From: CAYJKB01 sp964370625
GTDB taxonomy: Bacteria > Bacillota > Clostridia > Oscillospirales > Butyricicoccaceae
Assembly (NCBI GenBank): GCA_964370625.1
Contig: CAYJKB010000017.1
Coordinates: 1 to 37,232, forward strand
Direction: 5' to 3'
Length of the DNA: 37,232 nt
Shown here: positions 22,295 through 30,876 of the stretch, piece after piece
How positions within the stretch are numbered: position 1 is the first letter of the stretch
Layout of the letters: every line of letters starts with the position of its first letter
Translations under genes and position numbers: made by a program
The notes under the pieces: model-generated
Told to the model about the DNA's origin: nothing
The model's input: only the letters and a program-made list of their open reading frames with translations
Databases searched by the model: none

Positions 22295-23056
22295 TTAAAC
22301 CTCACTTTGAGCCTTCGTTAAAATTTCTGGCTCGCCTTCTGTTATGACTATTGTGTTTTCATAATGTGCAGACAGCTTTCCGTCAGTCGGAACGACCGTC
22401 CAGTTATCTGATAGAACTTTTACATCGTAAACGCCTTCATTTACCATTGGCTCTATCGCAAGTGTCATACCACACTTAAGCCTTACAGACCTGCCTGGTA
22501 GACCAAAGTTTGGAACTTCAGGGGACTCGTGCAAGGATGTGCCGATACCATGGCCTACAAATTTTCGTACAACAGAAAAACCATTGTTTTCAACATAAGT
22601 TTGTATAGCTGCTGAAATATCGGATAATCTTTGTCCCTCTCGGGCATATTTGATACCCTCATAGAAACTCTGCCGTGTTACATCAATTAAATGTTGAGCC
22701 TCTTTAGATATTGTACCACAAGGAAAGGTGTTTGCGCAATCCCCATGGAAGCCATTTTTATATGCTCCAACATCTATTGACACGATATCACCCTCTAAAA
22801 TCTTACGACTTTTGGAAGGAATACCATGAATTACCTCTTCATTTATTGAAATACAGGCACTTCCCGGGAAACCACCATATCCTAAGAAGGACGGTTTAGC
22901 ACCCCTTTTTATGATGAATGCTTTAATTGCATCATCAATTTCACCTGTTGTAACACCTGGCTTCACCATTGCGCCGGCGAGGCTAAGTGCCGTCGCCGCA
23001 ATTACGCAAGGTTCTCTCATAAGTTCTATTTCATTTGGTGATTTAAGCTTAATCAT
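22295..23056 (-). CDS. map: Methionine aminopeptidase, type I
   Basis: Map removes the initiator methionine from nascent proteins whose second residue is small. The 253-residue length fits type I. Metal ligands are visible as two Asp in VSIDVGAYKNGFHGDCANTF, His in GHGIGTSLHE, Glu in AIEPMVN and Glu in YENTIVI. There is no N-terminal zinc extension. Its start codon overlaps the adk stop by one base (TAATG), so it is translationally coupled to adk. Placement in the ribosomal operon next to secY and adk is standard. Confidence 0.97.
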   Translation of the reverse strand: MIKLKSPNEIELMREPCVIAATALSLAGAMVKPGVTTGEIDDAIKAFIIKRGAKPSFLGYGGFPGSACISINEEVIHGIPSKSRKILEGDIVSIDVGAYKNGFHGDCANTFPCGTISKEAQHLIDVTRQSFYEGIKYAREGQRLSDISAAIQTYVENNGFSVVRKFVGHGIGTSLHESPEVPNFGLPGRSVRLKCGMTLAIEPMVNEGVYDVKVLSDNWTVVPTDGKLSAHYENTIVITEGEPEILTKAQSEV

Positions 23057-23688
23057 TACTTAATCTCCAATATTTTAAGTGCTTCGCCCATCACATGTTC
23101 AATAGTAGTTTCCGCAATAATTTTACGGAATTTACGTTGACCTCTGTAATACGCAACCAAAGGTTTTGTAACAGTGTGATAAGTTTTAAGTCTGTCTATA
23201 ACAACTTCAGCTTTATCATCACTTCTAATAGTAAGTTCTGCTGAACAATCGTCACACACATCTTGTTTTTTTGGCGGGTTATTTACGATATGATAAGTAG
23301 CTCCGCATGATACACAGCTTCTTCTACCTGTCATACGTTCTTCGATAATTTTATCGTCCACCTCAAGCCCTAATGCAATATCAATATCACAGATAGCATC
23401 TAGTGCTTCAGCTTGGTCAATTGTTCGTGGAAATCCATCTAAGATAAAGCCTTGTTGACAATCAGGTCGAGCAAAACGCTCTTTTATCATGCCGATAACA
23501 ACTTCATCTGGAACAAGTTTTCCTGCGTCCATAAATGACTTAGCGTTTTTTCCGAGTTCTGTATTGTTTTTAATCGCTTCACGCAAAATATTGCCTGTCG
23601 AGATAGTTGGAATTGAAAGTCTTTTTGACAGGTTGCCAGCAAGAGTTCCTTTTCCTGCCCCAGGAGGGCCTAATAGAATTAAATTCAT
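23056..23688 (-). CDS. adk: Adenylate kinase (zinc-binding lid)
   Basis: Adk interconverts ATP + AMP and 2 ADP. The 210-residue protein is the long form. The P-loop is GPPGAGKGT (residues 7-15), the AMP-binding GFPRTIDQAEAL is present, and the LID carries C-x2-C and C-x2-C (SCVSCG, then VCDDCS), a structural zinc site typical of Gram-positive enzymes. It begins 12 bp after secY ends and ends in a one-base overlap with map. Confidence 0.97.
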   Translation of the reverse strand: MNLILLGPPGAGKGTLAGNLSKRLSIPTISTGNILREAIKNNTELGKNAKSFMDAGKLVPDEVVIGMIKERFARPDCQQGFILDGFPRTIDQAEALDAICDIDIALGLEVDDKIIEERMTGRRSCVSCGATYHIVNNPPKKQDVCDDCSAELTIRSDDKAEVVIDRLKTYHTVTKPLVAYYRGQRKFRKIIAETTIEHVMGEALKILEIK

Positions 23689-23700
23689 CTACAGTTCTCC

Positions 23701-24987
23701 TTATTCAAGAAATCCTTTATAATGACGCATCATCATTTGAGATTCTAATTGTTTAACAGTGTCTAAAGCTACACCTACTACGATTAGAAGTGATGTACCA
23801 CCTAACGCTACACCAGAAAGTGTTGGAGACACAGCTCCTACGATTAAAGGTAGTGTTGCAACCACGCCTAAGAATACAGCTCCCATAAAAGTGATTTTTG
23901 CAAGCACTTTTGTGATGAACTCACTTGTAGGTCTACCAGGACGGAATCCTGGAATAAATCCACCGTTCTTTTTTAGATTATTGGCAATTTCTATCGGATT
24001 AAACTGAACCGCTGAATAAAAATAGCTGAAACCTAAAATTAATAGTAAATAAAGTATAATATATACAGGGCTAGTTTGTGCCATTACATCAAGGAAGCTA
24101 CTCCAGAAACTTCCTTCTTCTGGTACAAGGAACATGCCTATTGTACTTGGAAGAGAAAGAAGTGAAGATGCAAAGATGATTGGCATAACGCCTGACGCTG
24201 ATACCTTAATAGGTAAATGCGTAGATTGACCACCATACATTTTACGTCCAACAACACGTTTTGCGTATTGAATTGGAATTCTACGTTCTGCAGCATTCAT
24301 AAATACAACGAATACAACTAAAGCAAGAGCTAAAATTGCGATGATAATCATAATAACAACATGAACAGAGCCAGATGCTACAAGATTATACATGCTCATT
24401 ACCATAGAAGGTACACGTGAAATAATACCAGCAAAAAGAATCATTGAAGTACCGTTACCAATACCTTTTTTTGTGATATTTTCGCCAAGCCACATTACGA
24501 TTGCAGTACCTGCTGTAAATGTTAAAACGATAACAAAAGCATCAAATGCTGTAGAGTCTGTTTGAAGTAGACCTGACATTGATAGGAAGATGTAGAATGA
24601 GTAAGCTTGGATAAGACCGATTACTGTTGCTAAATAACGAGTAATTTTACCTATCGTTTTTTTACCTTCTTCGCCACCCTCTTTAGCTAAACGTTCTAAA
24701 GCAGGAATTGCGATAGTTAATAATTGAATAATGATTGATGCGTTAATGTATGGAGTAATGGACATCGCAAACAATGTAGCTTGTGACAAACCACCACCCG
24801 TGAACACATCAATAAAACCGAACATGGTATTACTTGCACTTTGGAAGAATAAATCTAAAAGTTCAAGGTTTATACCAGGTACAGGGATGGAAGAACCCAA
24901 ACGAAATAAGAAAATCATAAATAACGTATAAGTCATCTTCTTGCGAAGTTCTGGTATACGCCATGCATTTCTCATGGTTTCGAGCAT
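23701..24987 (-). CDS. secY: Preprotein translocase subunit SecY
   Basis: SecY is the channel of the Sec translocon in the cytoplasmic membrane. The 428 residues hold ten hydrophobic helices. The plug and TM2 region (FTGGGLSQATLFAMSITPYI) and the cytosolic loop with FIPGFRPGRPTSEFI, which meets SecA and the ribosome, are visible. I chose ATG at 24987, preceded by GGTGGAGGTGG, over the frame's earlier start at 25053. The latter would overlap rplO; the chosen one begins one base after the rplO stop. It serves export of the SLH protein and other secreted proteins. Confidence 0.97.
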   Translation of the reverse strand: MLETMRNAWRIPELRKKMTYTLFMIFLFRLGSSIPVPGINLELLDLFFQSASNTMFGFIDVFTGGGLSQATLFAMSITPYINASIIIQLLTIAIPALERLAKEGGEEGKKTIGKITRYLATVIGLIQAYSFYIFLSMSGLLQTDSTAFDAFVIVLTFTAGTAIVMWLGENITKKGIGNGTSMILFAGIISRVPSMVMSMYNLVASGSVHVVIMIIIAILALALVVFVVFMNAAERRIPIQYAKRVVGRKMYGGQSTHLPIKVSASGVMPIIFASSLLSLPSTIGMFLVPEEGSFWSSFLDVMAQTSPVYIILYLLLILGFSYFYSAVQFNPIEIANNLKKNGGFIPGFRPGRPTSEFITKVLAKITFMGAVFLGVVATLPLIVGAVSPTLSGVALGGTSLLIVVGVALDTVKQLESQMMMRHYKGFLE

Positions 24988-24988
24988 C

Positions 24989-25429
24989 TTATACCACCTC
25001 CACCTTACCACCGGCAGCTTCAATCTTTTGTTTTGCACTTTCTGAGAAAGCATTAGCTTTAACAGTTAGTTTTTTAGTAATTTCGCCATTACCTAGTATT
25101 TTAAGTCCATCAAGTGCTTTTGAAACGATACCATTTTCAAGAAGTAGGTTGATGTCTACAACTGTACCATCTTCGAATACATCTAAAGATGCAACGTTAA
25201 CAGTTCCAATTTTAAGAGCCCAAATGTTAGTGAATCCGCGTTTTGGTAAACGACGAACTAAAGGCATTTGACCACCTTCAAAACCAGGACGTACACCGCC
25301 GCCTGAACGAGCCCATTGACCCTTATGTCCACGACCAGCAGTTTTTCCGTTACCTGATCCTTTACCACGACCCTTACGGTACGCTGGTTTTACAGAGCCT
25401 TCAACAGGCTGTAAGTTATGCAGGTTCAT
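24989..25429 (-). CDS. rplO: 50S ribosomal protein L15
   Basis: L15 (uL15) is a late 50S assembly protein. The 146 residues begin MNLHNLQPVEGSVKPAYRKG and continue with a glycine-rich extended arm (GRGKGSGNGKTAGRGHKGQ) that reaches into the rRNA core, then a globular C-terminal half. All is typical. Only one base separates its stop from secY. Confidence 0.97.
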   Translation of the reverse strand: MNLHNLQPVEGSVKPAYRKGRGKGSGNGKTAGRGHKGQWARSGGGVRPGFEGGQMPLVRRLPKRGFTNIWALKIGTVNVASLDVFEDGTVVDINLLLENGIVSKALDGLKILGNGEITKKLTVKANAFSESAKQKIEAAGGKVEVV

Positions 25430-25444
25430 AATATCTGCACCTCC

Positions 25445-25627
25445 TTAACTAATTGCTTCAACAGACACAAGATAAGAAATCTTTTTGATTTTACCTTGAG
25501 TTTGAGCGTTATCAGGCTGAACAGTTACGTCGCCTACTTTTTTAAGACCCAGTGCATGAGCTGTGGCAATATGTTTATCCAGTCTGCCAATTAAGCTCTT
25601 GTTTAGGGTAATTTTCATGTTAGCCAT
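25445..25627 (-). CDS. rpmD: 50S ribosomal protein L30
   Basis: L30 (uL30) is a small 50S protein. The 60-residue length and the pattern MKITLNKSLIGR followed by HIATAHALGLKKVGDVTV, with a final hydrophobic strand, identify it. It sits between rpsE and rplO as in other spc operons, 12 bp after rpsE. Confidence 0.96.
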   Translation of the reverse strand: MANMKITLNKSLIGRLDKHIATAHALGLKKVGDVTVQPDNAQTQGKIKKISYLVSVEAIS

Positions 25628-25639
25628 TTAAAATACCCC

Positions 25640-26143
25640 CTAGCCTAAAATTTCTTTTGCAGATTTACCACGAGCTTTTGAAACTTCTTCAAGACTCTTA
25701 AGAGCTTTAAGACCTTCAATAGTAGCAGTAACTACATTTTGTGGATTATTTGAACGTAGACACTTAGTTCTAATGTCTTTAATTCCAGCAGCTTCTACAA
25801 CCGCACGAACCGCGCCACCAGCGATAACACCAGTACCAGGGCCAGCTGGTTTAAGTAGTACTCTACCTGCACCAAACTCACCAACGATTTCATGAGGAAT
25901 AGTTGTGCCTAAAGTGTTAACTTTAATTAAGTTTTTCTTTGCGTCTTCAATACCTTTGCGAATTGCGTCAGGAACTTCAGATGCTTTACCAAGACCAAAT
26001 CCTACAGTACCATTTCCATCACCTACAACTACTAAAGCTGCAAATTTGAAGATACGTCCACCCTTAACAGTTTTAGATACACGGTTCAGGGCTACAACTT
26101 TTTCGGATAGTTCTACAGCATTTGTTTCTGTTTTAACAGCCAT
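25640..26143 (-). CDS. rpsE: 30S ribosomal protein S5
   Basis: S5 (uS5) contributes to decoding accuracy and mRNA unwinding on the 30S. The 167 residues include the double-stranded RNA-binding fold (about 15-80, VVALNRVSKTVKGGRIFKF, then GNGTVGFGLGKA) and the C-terminal domain with LKPAGPGTGVIAGGAVRAVV and NPQNVV. The start is preceded by GGAGG. It lies 17 bp after rplR. Confidence 0.97.
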   Translation of the reverse strand: MAVKTETNAVELSEKVVALNRVSKTVKGGRIFKFAALVVVGDGNGTVGFGLGKASEVPDAIRKGIEDAKKNLIKVNTLGTTIPHEIVGEFGAGRVLLKPAGPGTGVIAGGAVRAVVEAAGIKDIRTKCLRSNNPQNVVTATIEGLKALKSLEEVSKARGKSAKEILG

Positions 26144-26160
26144 TGTTTAGCCTCCCTCCA

Positions 26161-26520
26161 CTAAAACTTAAGGCCGCCCTCACGGGCACCTTCAGCTAAT
26201 TCTTTTACACGACCATGATATAAATATCCACCACGGTCAAATACTACTGCTGATATTCCTTTTTCAGCAGCACGAGCAGCAACTAAAGCGCCAACTTTTT
26301 TAGCAGCATCTTTATTTCCGCCGTAATCTGCGAAATCTTTTTCAACAGTAGAAGCAGAGGCAAGCGTTACACCGCTTACATCATCTATAACTTGAGCATA
26401 GATGTTTTTTGCACTTCTATAAACATTAAGACGAGGTCTTTCAGCAGTTCCGGAAATTGTGCCACGAACTCGCTTATGTCTTCTAAGACGACTTTTGTTT
26501 GAATCCTTTTTTGCAACCAT
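26161..26520 (-). CDS. rplR: 50S ribosomal protein L18
   Basis: L18 (uL18) binds 5S rRNA in the central protuberance, with L5. The 119 residues show a basic N-terminus (SRLRRHKRVRGTISG), RPRLNVYRSAKNIYAQVIDD and VVFDRGGYLYHGRVKELAEG. Length and ending (GLKF) are normal. Gap to rplF is 15 bp. Confidence 0.97.
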   Translation of the reverse strand: MVAKKDSNKSRLRRHKRVRGTISGTAERPRLNVYRSAKNIYAQVIDDVSGVTLASASTVEKDFADYGGNKDAAKKVGALVAARAAEKGISAVVFDRGGYLYHGRVKELAEGAREGGLKF

Positions 26521-26535
26521 TTAGCACAGCCTCCT

Positions 26536-27081
26536 TTACTTCTTCTTAGCTCCGGTTTTACCCTCTTTGCGGCGGATAACTTCATCAGCATATTTAATAC
26601 CTTTACCTTTGTAAGGCTCTGGTGGACGTTTTTCACGTACTTCAGCTGCGAATTGACCTACCACTTGTTTGTTAGGACCGGAAATAATAATTTTATTTGT
26701 GCCTTCTACATCAATTGTAATACCAGGAATTTCTTCCATGATAACTTGATGTGAATAACCTAAGTTCATTACAAGTTGGTTACCTTGTTTTTGAACTCTG
26801 TAACCTACACCATTAACTTCTAAAACTTTTTTGAAGCCTTCGCTTACACCGATACACATATTATTGATAAGTGTACGAGTAAGGCCATGAAGTGAACGGT
26901 TTTGTTTTAAATCATTTGGACGAGTAACCGTAATTGTGTTACCATCAATGCTTACCTGCATGTTTGGGTGAATCTCTTGAGTTAGAGTTTCTTTAGCCCC
27001 TTTTACAGTGATTACACCATCATTCATTGAAGCTGTAACACCAGCAGGTACAGTAATTGGCGCACGACCTATTCTAGACAT
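26536..27081 (-). CDS. rplF: 50S ribosomal protein L6
   Basis: L6 (uL6) lies near the factor-binding site of the 50S. The 181 residues make two related alpha/beta domains. MSRIGRAPITVPAGV and the C-terminal PPEPYKGKGIKYADEVIRRK are diagnostic. It ends in a lysine-rich GKTGAKKK tail. It lies between rpsH and rplR with short gaps. Confidence 0.98.
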   Translation of the reverse strand: MSRIGRAPITVPAGVTASMNDGVITVKGAKETLTQEIHPNMQVSIDGNTITVTRPNDLKQNRSLHGLTRTLINNMCIGVSEGFKKVLEVNGVGYRVQKQGNQLVMNLGYSHQVIMEEIPGITIDVEGTNKIIISGPNKQVVGQFAAEVREKRPPEPYKGKGIKYADEVIRRKEGKTGAKKK

Positions 27082-27097
27082 AGTTTAGTACCTCCCC

Positions 27098-27496
27098 TTA
27101 CCATACAAACGCAAGGACTTCGCCACCAACATTAAGGCTACGAGCCTTCTTGTCAGTCATTACGCCCTTGGATGTAGAAATTATAGCGATACCTAAACCT
27201 TTAAGAACTTTTGGAAGTTCAGCAGAACCTGCGTATACACGAAGTCCTGGTTTTGAAACTCTTTTAAGTCCTGAAATAGCTTTTGCACGGTTTTCGCCGT
27301 ATTTTAAAGCGATTCTGATGACACCTTGGCCACCATCTTCGATTAGTTGATAGTTTTTAATATATCCTTCTTCACGTAGAATTTCAGCAATTGCTTTTTT
27401 CATACCTGAAGCTGGAACATCAACGCTATCATGACGAGCAGAGCCAGCATTACGAATTCTCGTAAGCATATCTGCTATTGGATCTGTGATATGCAT
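27098..27496 (-). CDS. rpsH: 30S ribosomal protein S8
   Basis: S8 (uS8) binds helix 21 of 16S rRNA and in Escherichia coli represses the spc operon. The 132 residues start MHITDPIADMLTRIRNAG and end STSKGVMTDKKARSLNVGG followed by EVLAFVW, the invariant C-terminus. ATATGAGGAGG-type spacing precedes the ATG. A 183-bp spacer with hairpins separates it from rpsN, far more than usual. Confidence 0.97.
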   Translation of the reverse strand: MHITDPIADMLTRIRNAGSARHDSVDVPASGMKKAIAEILREEGYIKNYQLIEDGGQGVIRIALKYGENRAKAISGLKRVSKPGLRVYAGSAELPKVLKGLGIAIISTSKGVMTDKKARSLNVGGEVLAFVW

Positions 27497-27679
27497 TTTA
27501 TATCCTCCTCATAGAAGTTAGAAAGTTGTCTTTCCACTTTTCTTCATGCATCGCCTTTTGCAATGCATGACGCACCGAAATGCGATTTCTATATTTATAT
27601 ACACGGACAAATGAATGTCCGTATATATCAAATAACTTTAATAACTAAGTTACATGTAAATTTTATCTTACGATAAAAA
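27497..27679. repeat. Hairpin-rich 183-bp spacer between rpsN and rpsH
   Basis: It contains CATGCAT/ATGCATG (27545-27569), CGCA/TGCG (27571-27584), a longer hairpin with CGGACA/TGTCCG and flanking TATA pairs (27598-27627, one mismatch) and TTTTATC/GATAAAA (27661-27678) next to the rpsN stop. No open frame or good promoter is present. It may be an inserted palindromic element or an RNA control region. Confidence 0.6.
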
Positions 27680-27865
27680 TTACCAAGAAGCTTTACGTAC
27701 GCCAGGAATTTGTCCTTTGTACGCTAGTTCTCTAAAGCAAATACGGCAGATACCAAAGTCACGAATGTACGCATGTGGACGTCCGCAAATTTTACATCTG
27801 TTGTACTGACGAGTTGAGAACTTAGGTTCTTTTTGTTGTTTTAGTACCATTGCCTTTTTAGCCAT
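27680..27865 (-). CDS. rpsN: 30S ribosomal protein S14, type Z (zinc-binding)
   Basis: S14 (uS14) is a 30S head protein. At 61 residues this is the short zinc type, with ligands in CKICGRP and CRICF. It ends in the family's GQIPGVRKASW. The zinc form is usual in Gram-positives; a zinc-free paralog could exist elsewhere in the genome for zinc starvation. It lies 13 bp after rplE. Confidence 0.98.
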   Translation of the reverse strand: MAKKAMVLKQQKEPKFSTRQYNRCKICGRPHAYIRDFGICRICFRELAYKGQIPGVRKASW

Positions 27866-27878
27866 TGTACAATTCCTC

Positions 27879-28424
27879 CTATGCCTTTGAGAACGGAGCG
27901 CCCATTAATGTTAATAGCTCTCTCGCCTCTTCGTCAGTATTTGCAGTAGTACAGATAACGATATCCATACCACGGATTTTATCTATTTTATCATACTCAA
28001 TTTCAGAGAAGATAAGTTGTTCTTTTAAGCCTAGTGCATAGTTTCCTCTGCCGTCGAAAGCATTAGGGTTGATACCTCTAAAGTCACGAACACGTGGAAG
28101 TGCAAGGTTTAAAAGTCTGTCTAAGAATTCCCACATACGGTCTGCACGTAGAGTAACTTTTACACCTACAGGCATACCTTCACGAAGTTTAAAGTTCGCA
28201 ACTGATTTTCTAGCACGAGTTACGATAGGTTTTTGACCTGTGATTAAACCGATATCGTTCATGATAGCGTCAACAACTTTAGCGTTGTCTTTCGCTTCAT
28301 TACCACAACCTACGTTGATAACGATTTTTTCGATTCCAGGAATTTGCATTGGGCTTTTATACTCAAATTTTTTCATAAGAGCAGGAGCTACGTCCGCCTT
28401 ATACATATCTTTAAGTCTTGGCAC
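27879..28424 (-). CDS. rplE: 50S ribosomal protein L5
   Basis: L5 (uL5) binds 5S rRNA and contacts P-site tRNA. The 181 residues include MQIPGIEKIVINVGCGNEAK, TGQKPIVTRARKSVANFKLR, and the C-terminal IVICTTANTDEEARELLTLM, all characteristic. It is in standard order between rplX and rpsN. Confidence 0.98.
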   Translation of the reverse strand: MPRLKDMYKADVAPALMKKFEYKSPMQIPGIEKIVINVGCGNEAKDNAKVVDAIMNDIGLITGQKPIVTRARKSVANFKLREGMPVGVKVTLRADRMWEFLDRLLNLALPRVRDFRGINPNAFDGRGNYALGLKEQLIFSEIEYDKIDKIRGMDIVICTTANTDEEARELLTLMGAPFSKA

Positions 28425-28440
28425 GTAATTTCCCCCTCTC

Positions 28441-28770
28441 CTATATTTCTACGCCACAATGTTTACAAACACGAGTTTTAGTTACTTTGCCGTTAGCATC
28501 AGTAGAAATGTTGTGTTTTAAACGAGTTGGCTTTGAGCATTTTAGGCAAACATTCATAAGTTTACAAGCACGAATTGTGCCTTCACTTTTCACGATGCCA
28601 CCAGTTTCGCCTTGACGACGAGGTTTTGTATGACGAGTTACGATGTTAACACCTTCAACAACAGCCATACCTTTTTCAGGGTTTACAGACACAACTTTGC
28701 CTTTTTTCCCTTTTTCTTTACCTGAAAGAACGACTACGGTGTCGCCCTTTTTAATATGCAATGTATTCAT
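28441..28770 (-). CDS. rplX: 50S ribosomal protein L24
   Basis: L24 (uL24) starts 50S assembly and lies at the tunnel exit. The 109 residues carry the KOW motif near the N-terminus (IKKGDTVVVLSGKEKGKKGK). The C-terminal half keeps two cysteine pairs (CKLMNVCLKC and CKHCG), a zinc-ribbon-like pattern found in some L24 proteins. The tail is complete. The gap to rplN is 12 bp. Confidence 0.97.
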   Translation of the reverse strand: MNTLHIKKGDTVVVLSGKEKGKKGKVVSVNPEKGMAVVEGVNIVTRHTKPRRQGETGGIVKSEGTIRACKLMNVCLKCSKPTRLKHNISTDANGKVTKTRVCKHCGVEI

Positions 28771-28782
28771 TAAGCGACCTCC

Positions 28783-29151
28783 TTATAATACTTCAGGTGC
28801 AAGTGATAAAATTTTCATATAATCTTTATCACGTAGTTCACGAGCAACTGGTCCAAAGATACGAGTACCACGAGGGTTTTTATCTTCTTTGATGATTACA
28901 GCTGCATTTTCATCGAAACGAACATAGCTACCATCTGCACGACGTAAGCCTTTTCTAGTACGAACGATAACTGCTTTAACAACGTCACCTTTCTTTACTA
29001 CGCCACCTGGGCTAGCTTTACGAACTGATGCTACTATAACATCGCCGATGTTACCGTATTTGCGGACAGAACCGCCAAGTACACGGATACACTTGATTTC
29101 TTTCGCTCCTGTGTTGTCAGCAACACGTAGGTAGGTTTCTTGTTGTACCAT
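28783..29151 (-). CDS. rplN: 50S ribosomal protein L14
   Basis: L14 (uL14) forms part of an intersubunit bridge and binds the silencing factor RsfS in many bacteria. The 122 residues are the standard length and show LRVADNTGAKEIKCIRVLGG, VVRTRKG and GTRIFGPVARELR, ending in SLAPEVL. It lies between rpsQ and rplX. Confidence 0.98.
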   Translation of the reverse strand: MVQQETYLRVADNTGAKEIKCIRVLGGSVRKYGNIGDVIVASVRKASPGGVVKKGDVVKAVIVRTRKGLRRADGSYVRFDENAAVIIKEDKNPRGTRIFGPVARELRDKDYMKILSLAPEVL

Positions 29152-29166
29152 TTACGGGGTTCCTCC

Positions 29167-29424
29167 TTACTTAACTTTTTCTAGAACTTCGATTAATCTC
29201 CATCTTTTGTCTTTTGATAGAGGTCTTGTTTCCATAACACGAACTTTGTCACCAATGGAACATTCATTGTTCTCATCGTGTGCTTTTAGTTTGTATGTGC
29301 TTTTAATGATTTTTTTATACAATGGATGTTGTATTCTGTCTTCTATCGCAACAACTATAGTCTTATCCATTTTGTTTGACACAACCATGCCGACTCTAGT
29401 TTTACGGAATGCTCTTTCGCTCAC
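29167..29424 (-). CDS. rpsQ: 30S ribosomal protein S17
   Basis: S17 (uS17) is an early-binding 30S protein with an OB fold. The 85 residues contain KTRVGMVVSNKMDKTIVVAI, HPLYKKIIK and the signature METRPLSKDKRWRLIEVL. The ATG follows AGGGAGGTAAGC. Standard position after rpmC. Confidence 0.98.
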   Translation of the reverse strand: MSERAFRKTRVGMVVSNKMDKTIVVAIEDRIQHPLYKKIIKSTYKLKAHDENNECSIGDKVRVMETRPLSKDKRWRLIEVLEKVK

Positions 29425-29445
29425 TTAGCTTACCTCCCTTATGCC

Positions 29446-29646
29446 TTACGCCTTATTCGCAAGCTCAAGCTCACGAATAACTGTTTTGACTCTGGCGATA
29501 TCATGCTTTACATCAGCGATTTTAATCGGGTTGTCTAACTGGTTAGTTGCATGTTGAAGTCTTAAGTTGAAAAGGTCTTTTTTAAGATCTGCTAATTTGC
29601 TGTTAAGCTCTACAGAACTTAAGTTTCTAATTTCTTTAATCTTCAT
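29446..29646 (-). CDS. rpmC: 50S ribosomal protein L29
   Basis: L29 (uL29) is a small helical-hairpin protein near the tunnel exit, where signal recognition particle and trigger factor dock. The 66 residues show MKIKEIRNLSSVELNSKLAD, LFNLRLQHATNQLDNP and the closing IARVKTVIRE. It begins 2 bp after the rplP stop, so translation is coupled. Confidence 0.97.
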   Translation of the reverse strand: MKIKEIRNLSSVELNSKLADLKKDLFNLRLQHATNQLDNPIKIADVKHDIARVKTVIRELELANKA

Positions 29647-29648
29647 GA

Positions 29649-30074
29649 TTATTCACCGCCTGTCTCAGCTTCACGTTTGATAATCTTCGTTTTAACAGGT
29701 AGTTTATGGCTTGCAAGGCGAAGCGCCTCACGCATAACATCTTCGTTAACACCAGCAATTTCAAACATTACTCTACCCGGTTTTACAACCGCTACCCAAT
29801 ATTCAGGAGAACCTTTACCAGAACCCATTCGAGTTTCAGCTGGTTTTTCTGTAATTGGCTTATCTGGGAAAATTTTAATCCAAACTTTACCACCACGTTT
29901 GATATGACGAGTCATAGCGATACGGGCAGCTTCAATTTGGTTTGATGTAATCCAACAAGGCTCAGTAGCAACAAGTCCTAGTTCACCGTGGCTTACATGG
30001 TTTCCACGAAGTGCTTTACCTTTTAGTCTTCCTCTATGCACTCTACGGTATTTTACTCTTTTTGGTAATAGCAT
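29649..30074 (-). CDS. rplP: 50S ribosomal protein L16
   Basis: L16 (uL16) helps place the A-site tRNA in the 50S. The 141 residues start MLLPKRVKYRRVHRGRLKGK and include ITSNQIEAARIAMTRHIKRG, PVTEKPAETRMG-like sequence and GSPEYWVAVVKPGRVMFE. It overlaps the rpsC stop by one base. Confidence 0.98.
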   Translation of the reverse strand: MLLPKRVKYRRVHRGRLKGKALRGNHVSHGELGLVATEPCWITSNQIEAARIAMTRHIKRGGKVWIKIFPDKPITEKPAETRMGSGKGSPEYWVAVVKPGRVMFEIAGVNEDVMREALRLASHKLPVKTKIIKREAETGGE

Positions 30075-30862
30075 TACTTATTGCCCCCTTCCCTTCTTTG
30101 TTGAGGTCTTCTGTCGCCGTTTCTGTTGTCACGACGTTCTGGACGACCATCACGTCTGTCACGACGCTCACGACGTTCTGACGCAGGTTTTGGTGCTTCA
30201 ATTCTTCTGCCAAGACGTGGTCCGCCAGTTAGAACTTCACCTTTGTAAATCCATACTTTAACACCGATTTTACCGTAAGTTGTATCAGCTTCAGCAAAAC
30301 CATAGTCAATGTCAGCACGGATAGTTTGTAGAGGGATTGTGCCCTCTGCATAATGCTCTGTACGAGCGATTTCAGCTCCGCCTAAACGACCAGAACACGC
30401 AGTTTTGATGCCTTTAGCGCCCATTCTCATAGCACGACCCATGCTTTGTTTCATAGCTCTTCTGAAAGAAATACGTTTCTCAAGTTGAGCTGCGATGTTT
30501 TCAGCAACTAGTTGTGCGTTTGCATCTGGATTCTTGATTTCTTGAATGTTAAGAGTTACGCTCTTACCAGTCATTTTTTCAAGAGTAGCTTTTAGTTTAT
30601 CAATCTCAGAACCGCCACGTCCGATAACGATACCTGGACGAGAACAGTGGATAAAGATTTTAATTTTTTCACCTTTATCTCCAGAACGTTCGATTTCAAT
30701 TGTTGGAACGCCTGCTTGATATAATAATTTTTTTAGATATTCACGAATTTTGTAGTCTTCCACAAGTAGGTCGCCGAACACAGAGTCGTTAGCGATCCAA
30801 CGGGAATCCCAGTTTTTAATTACGCCTACACGAAGACCGTGAGGATTAACTTTTTGTCCCAT
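30074..30862 (-). CDS. rpsC: 30S ribosomal protein S3
   Basis: S3 (uS3) lines the mRNA entry tunnel. The 262 residues contain the KH domain (about 38-107, with VIGRGGSEIDKLKATLEK) and the C-terminal domain with SGRLGGAEIARTEHYAEG and TTYGKIGVKVWIYKGEV. After about residue 220 the protein carries a long, very basic, low-complexity tail of Arg, Asp, Asn and Gly, longer than in Escherichia coli but seen in other Clostridia. It overlaps rplP by one base. Confidence 0.98.
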   Translation of the reverse strand: MGQKVNPHGLRVGVIKNWDSRWIANDSVFGDLLVEDYKIREYLKKLLYQAGVPTIEIERSGDKGEKIKIFIHCSRPGIVIGRGGSEIDKLKATLEKMTGKSVTLNIQEIKNPDANAQLVAENIAAQLEKRISFRRAMKQSMGRAMRMGAKGIKTACSGRLGGAEIARTEHYAEGTIPLQTIRADIDYGFAEADTTYGKIGVKVWIYKGEVLTGGPRLGRRIEAPKPASERRERRDRRDGRPERRDNRNGDRRPQQRREGGNK

Positions 30863-30876
30863 AACTTACCTCCCGC

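Noticed and set aside
24989..26150. Plus-strand open frames across the ribosomal genes
   Set aside because: They are shadows of strongly codon-biased ribosomal genes, with no independent start signals.
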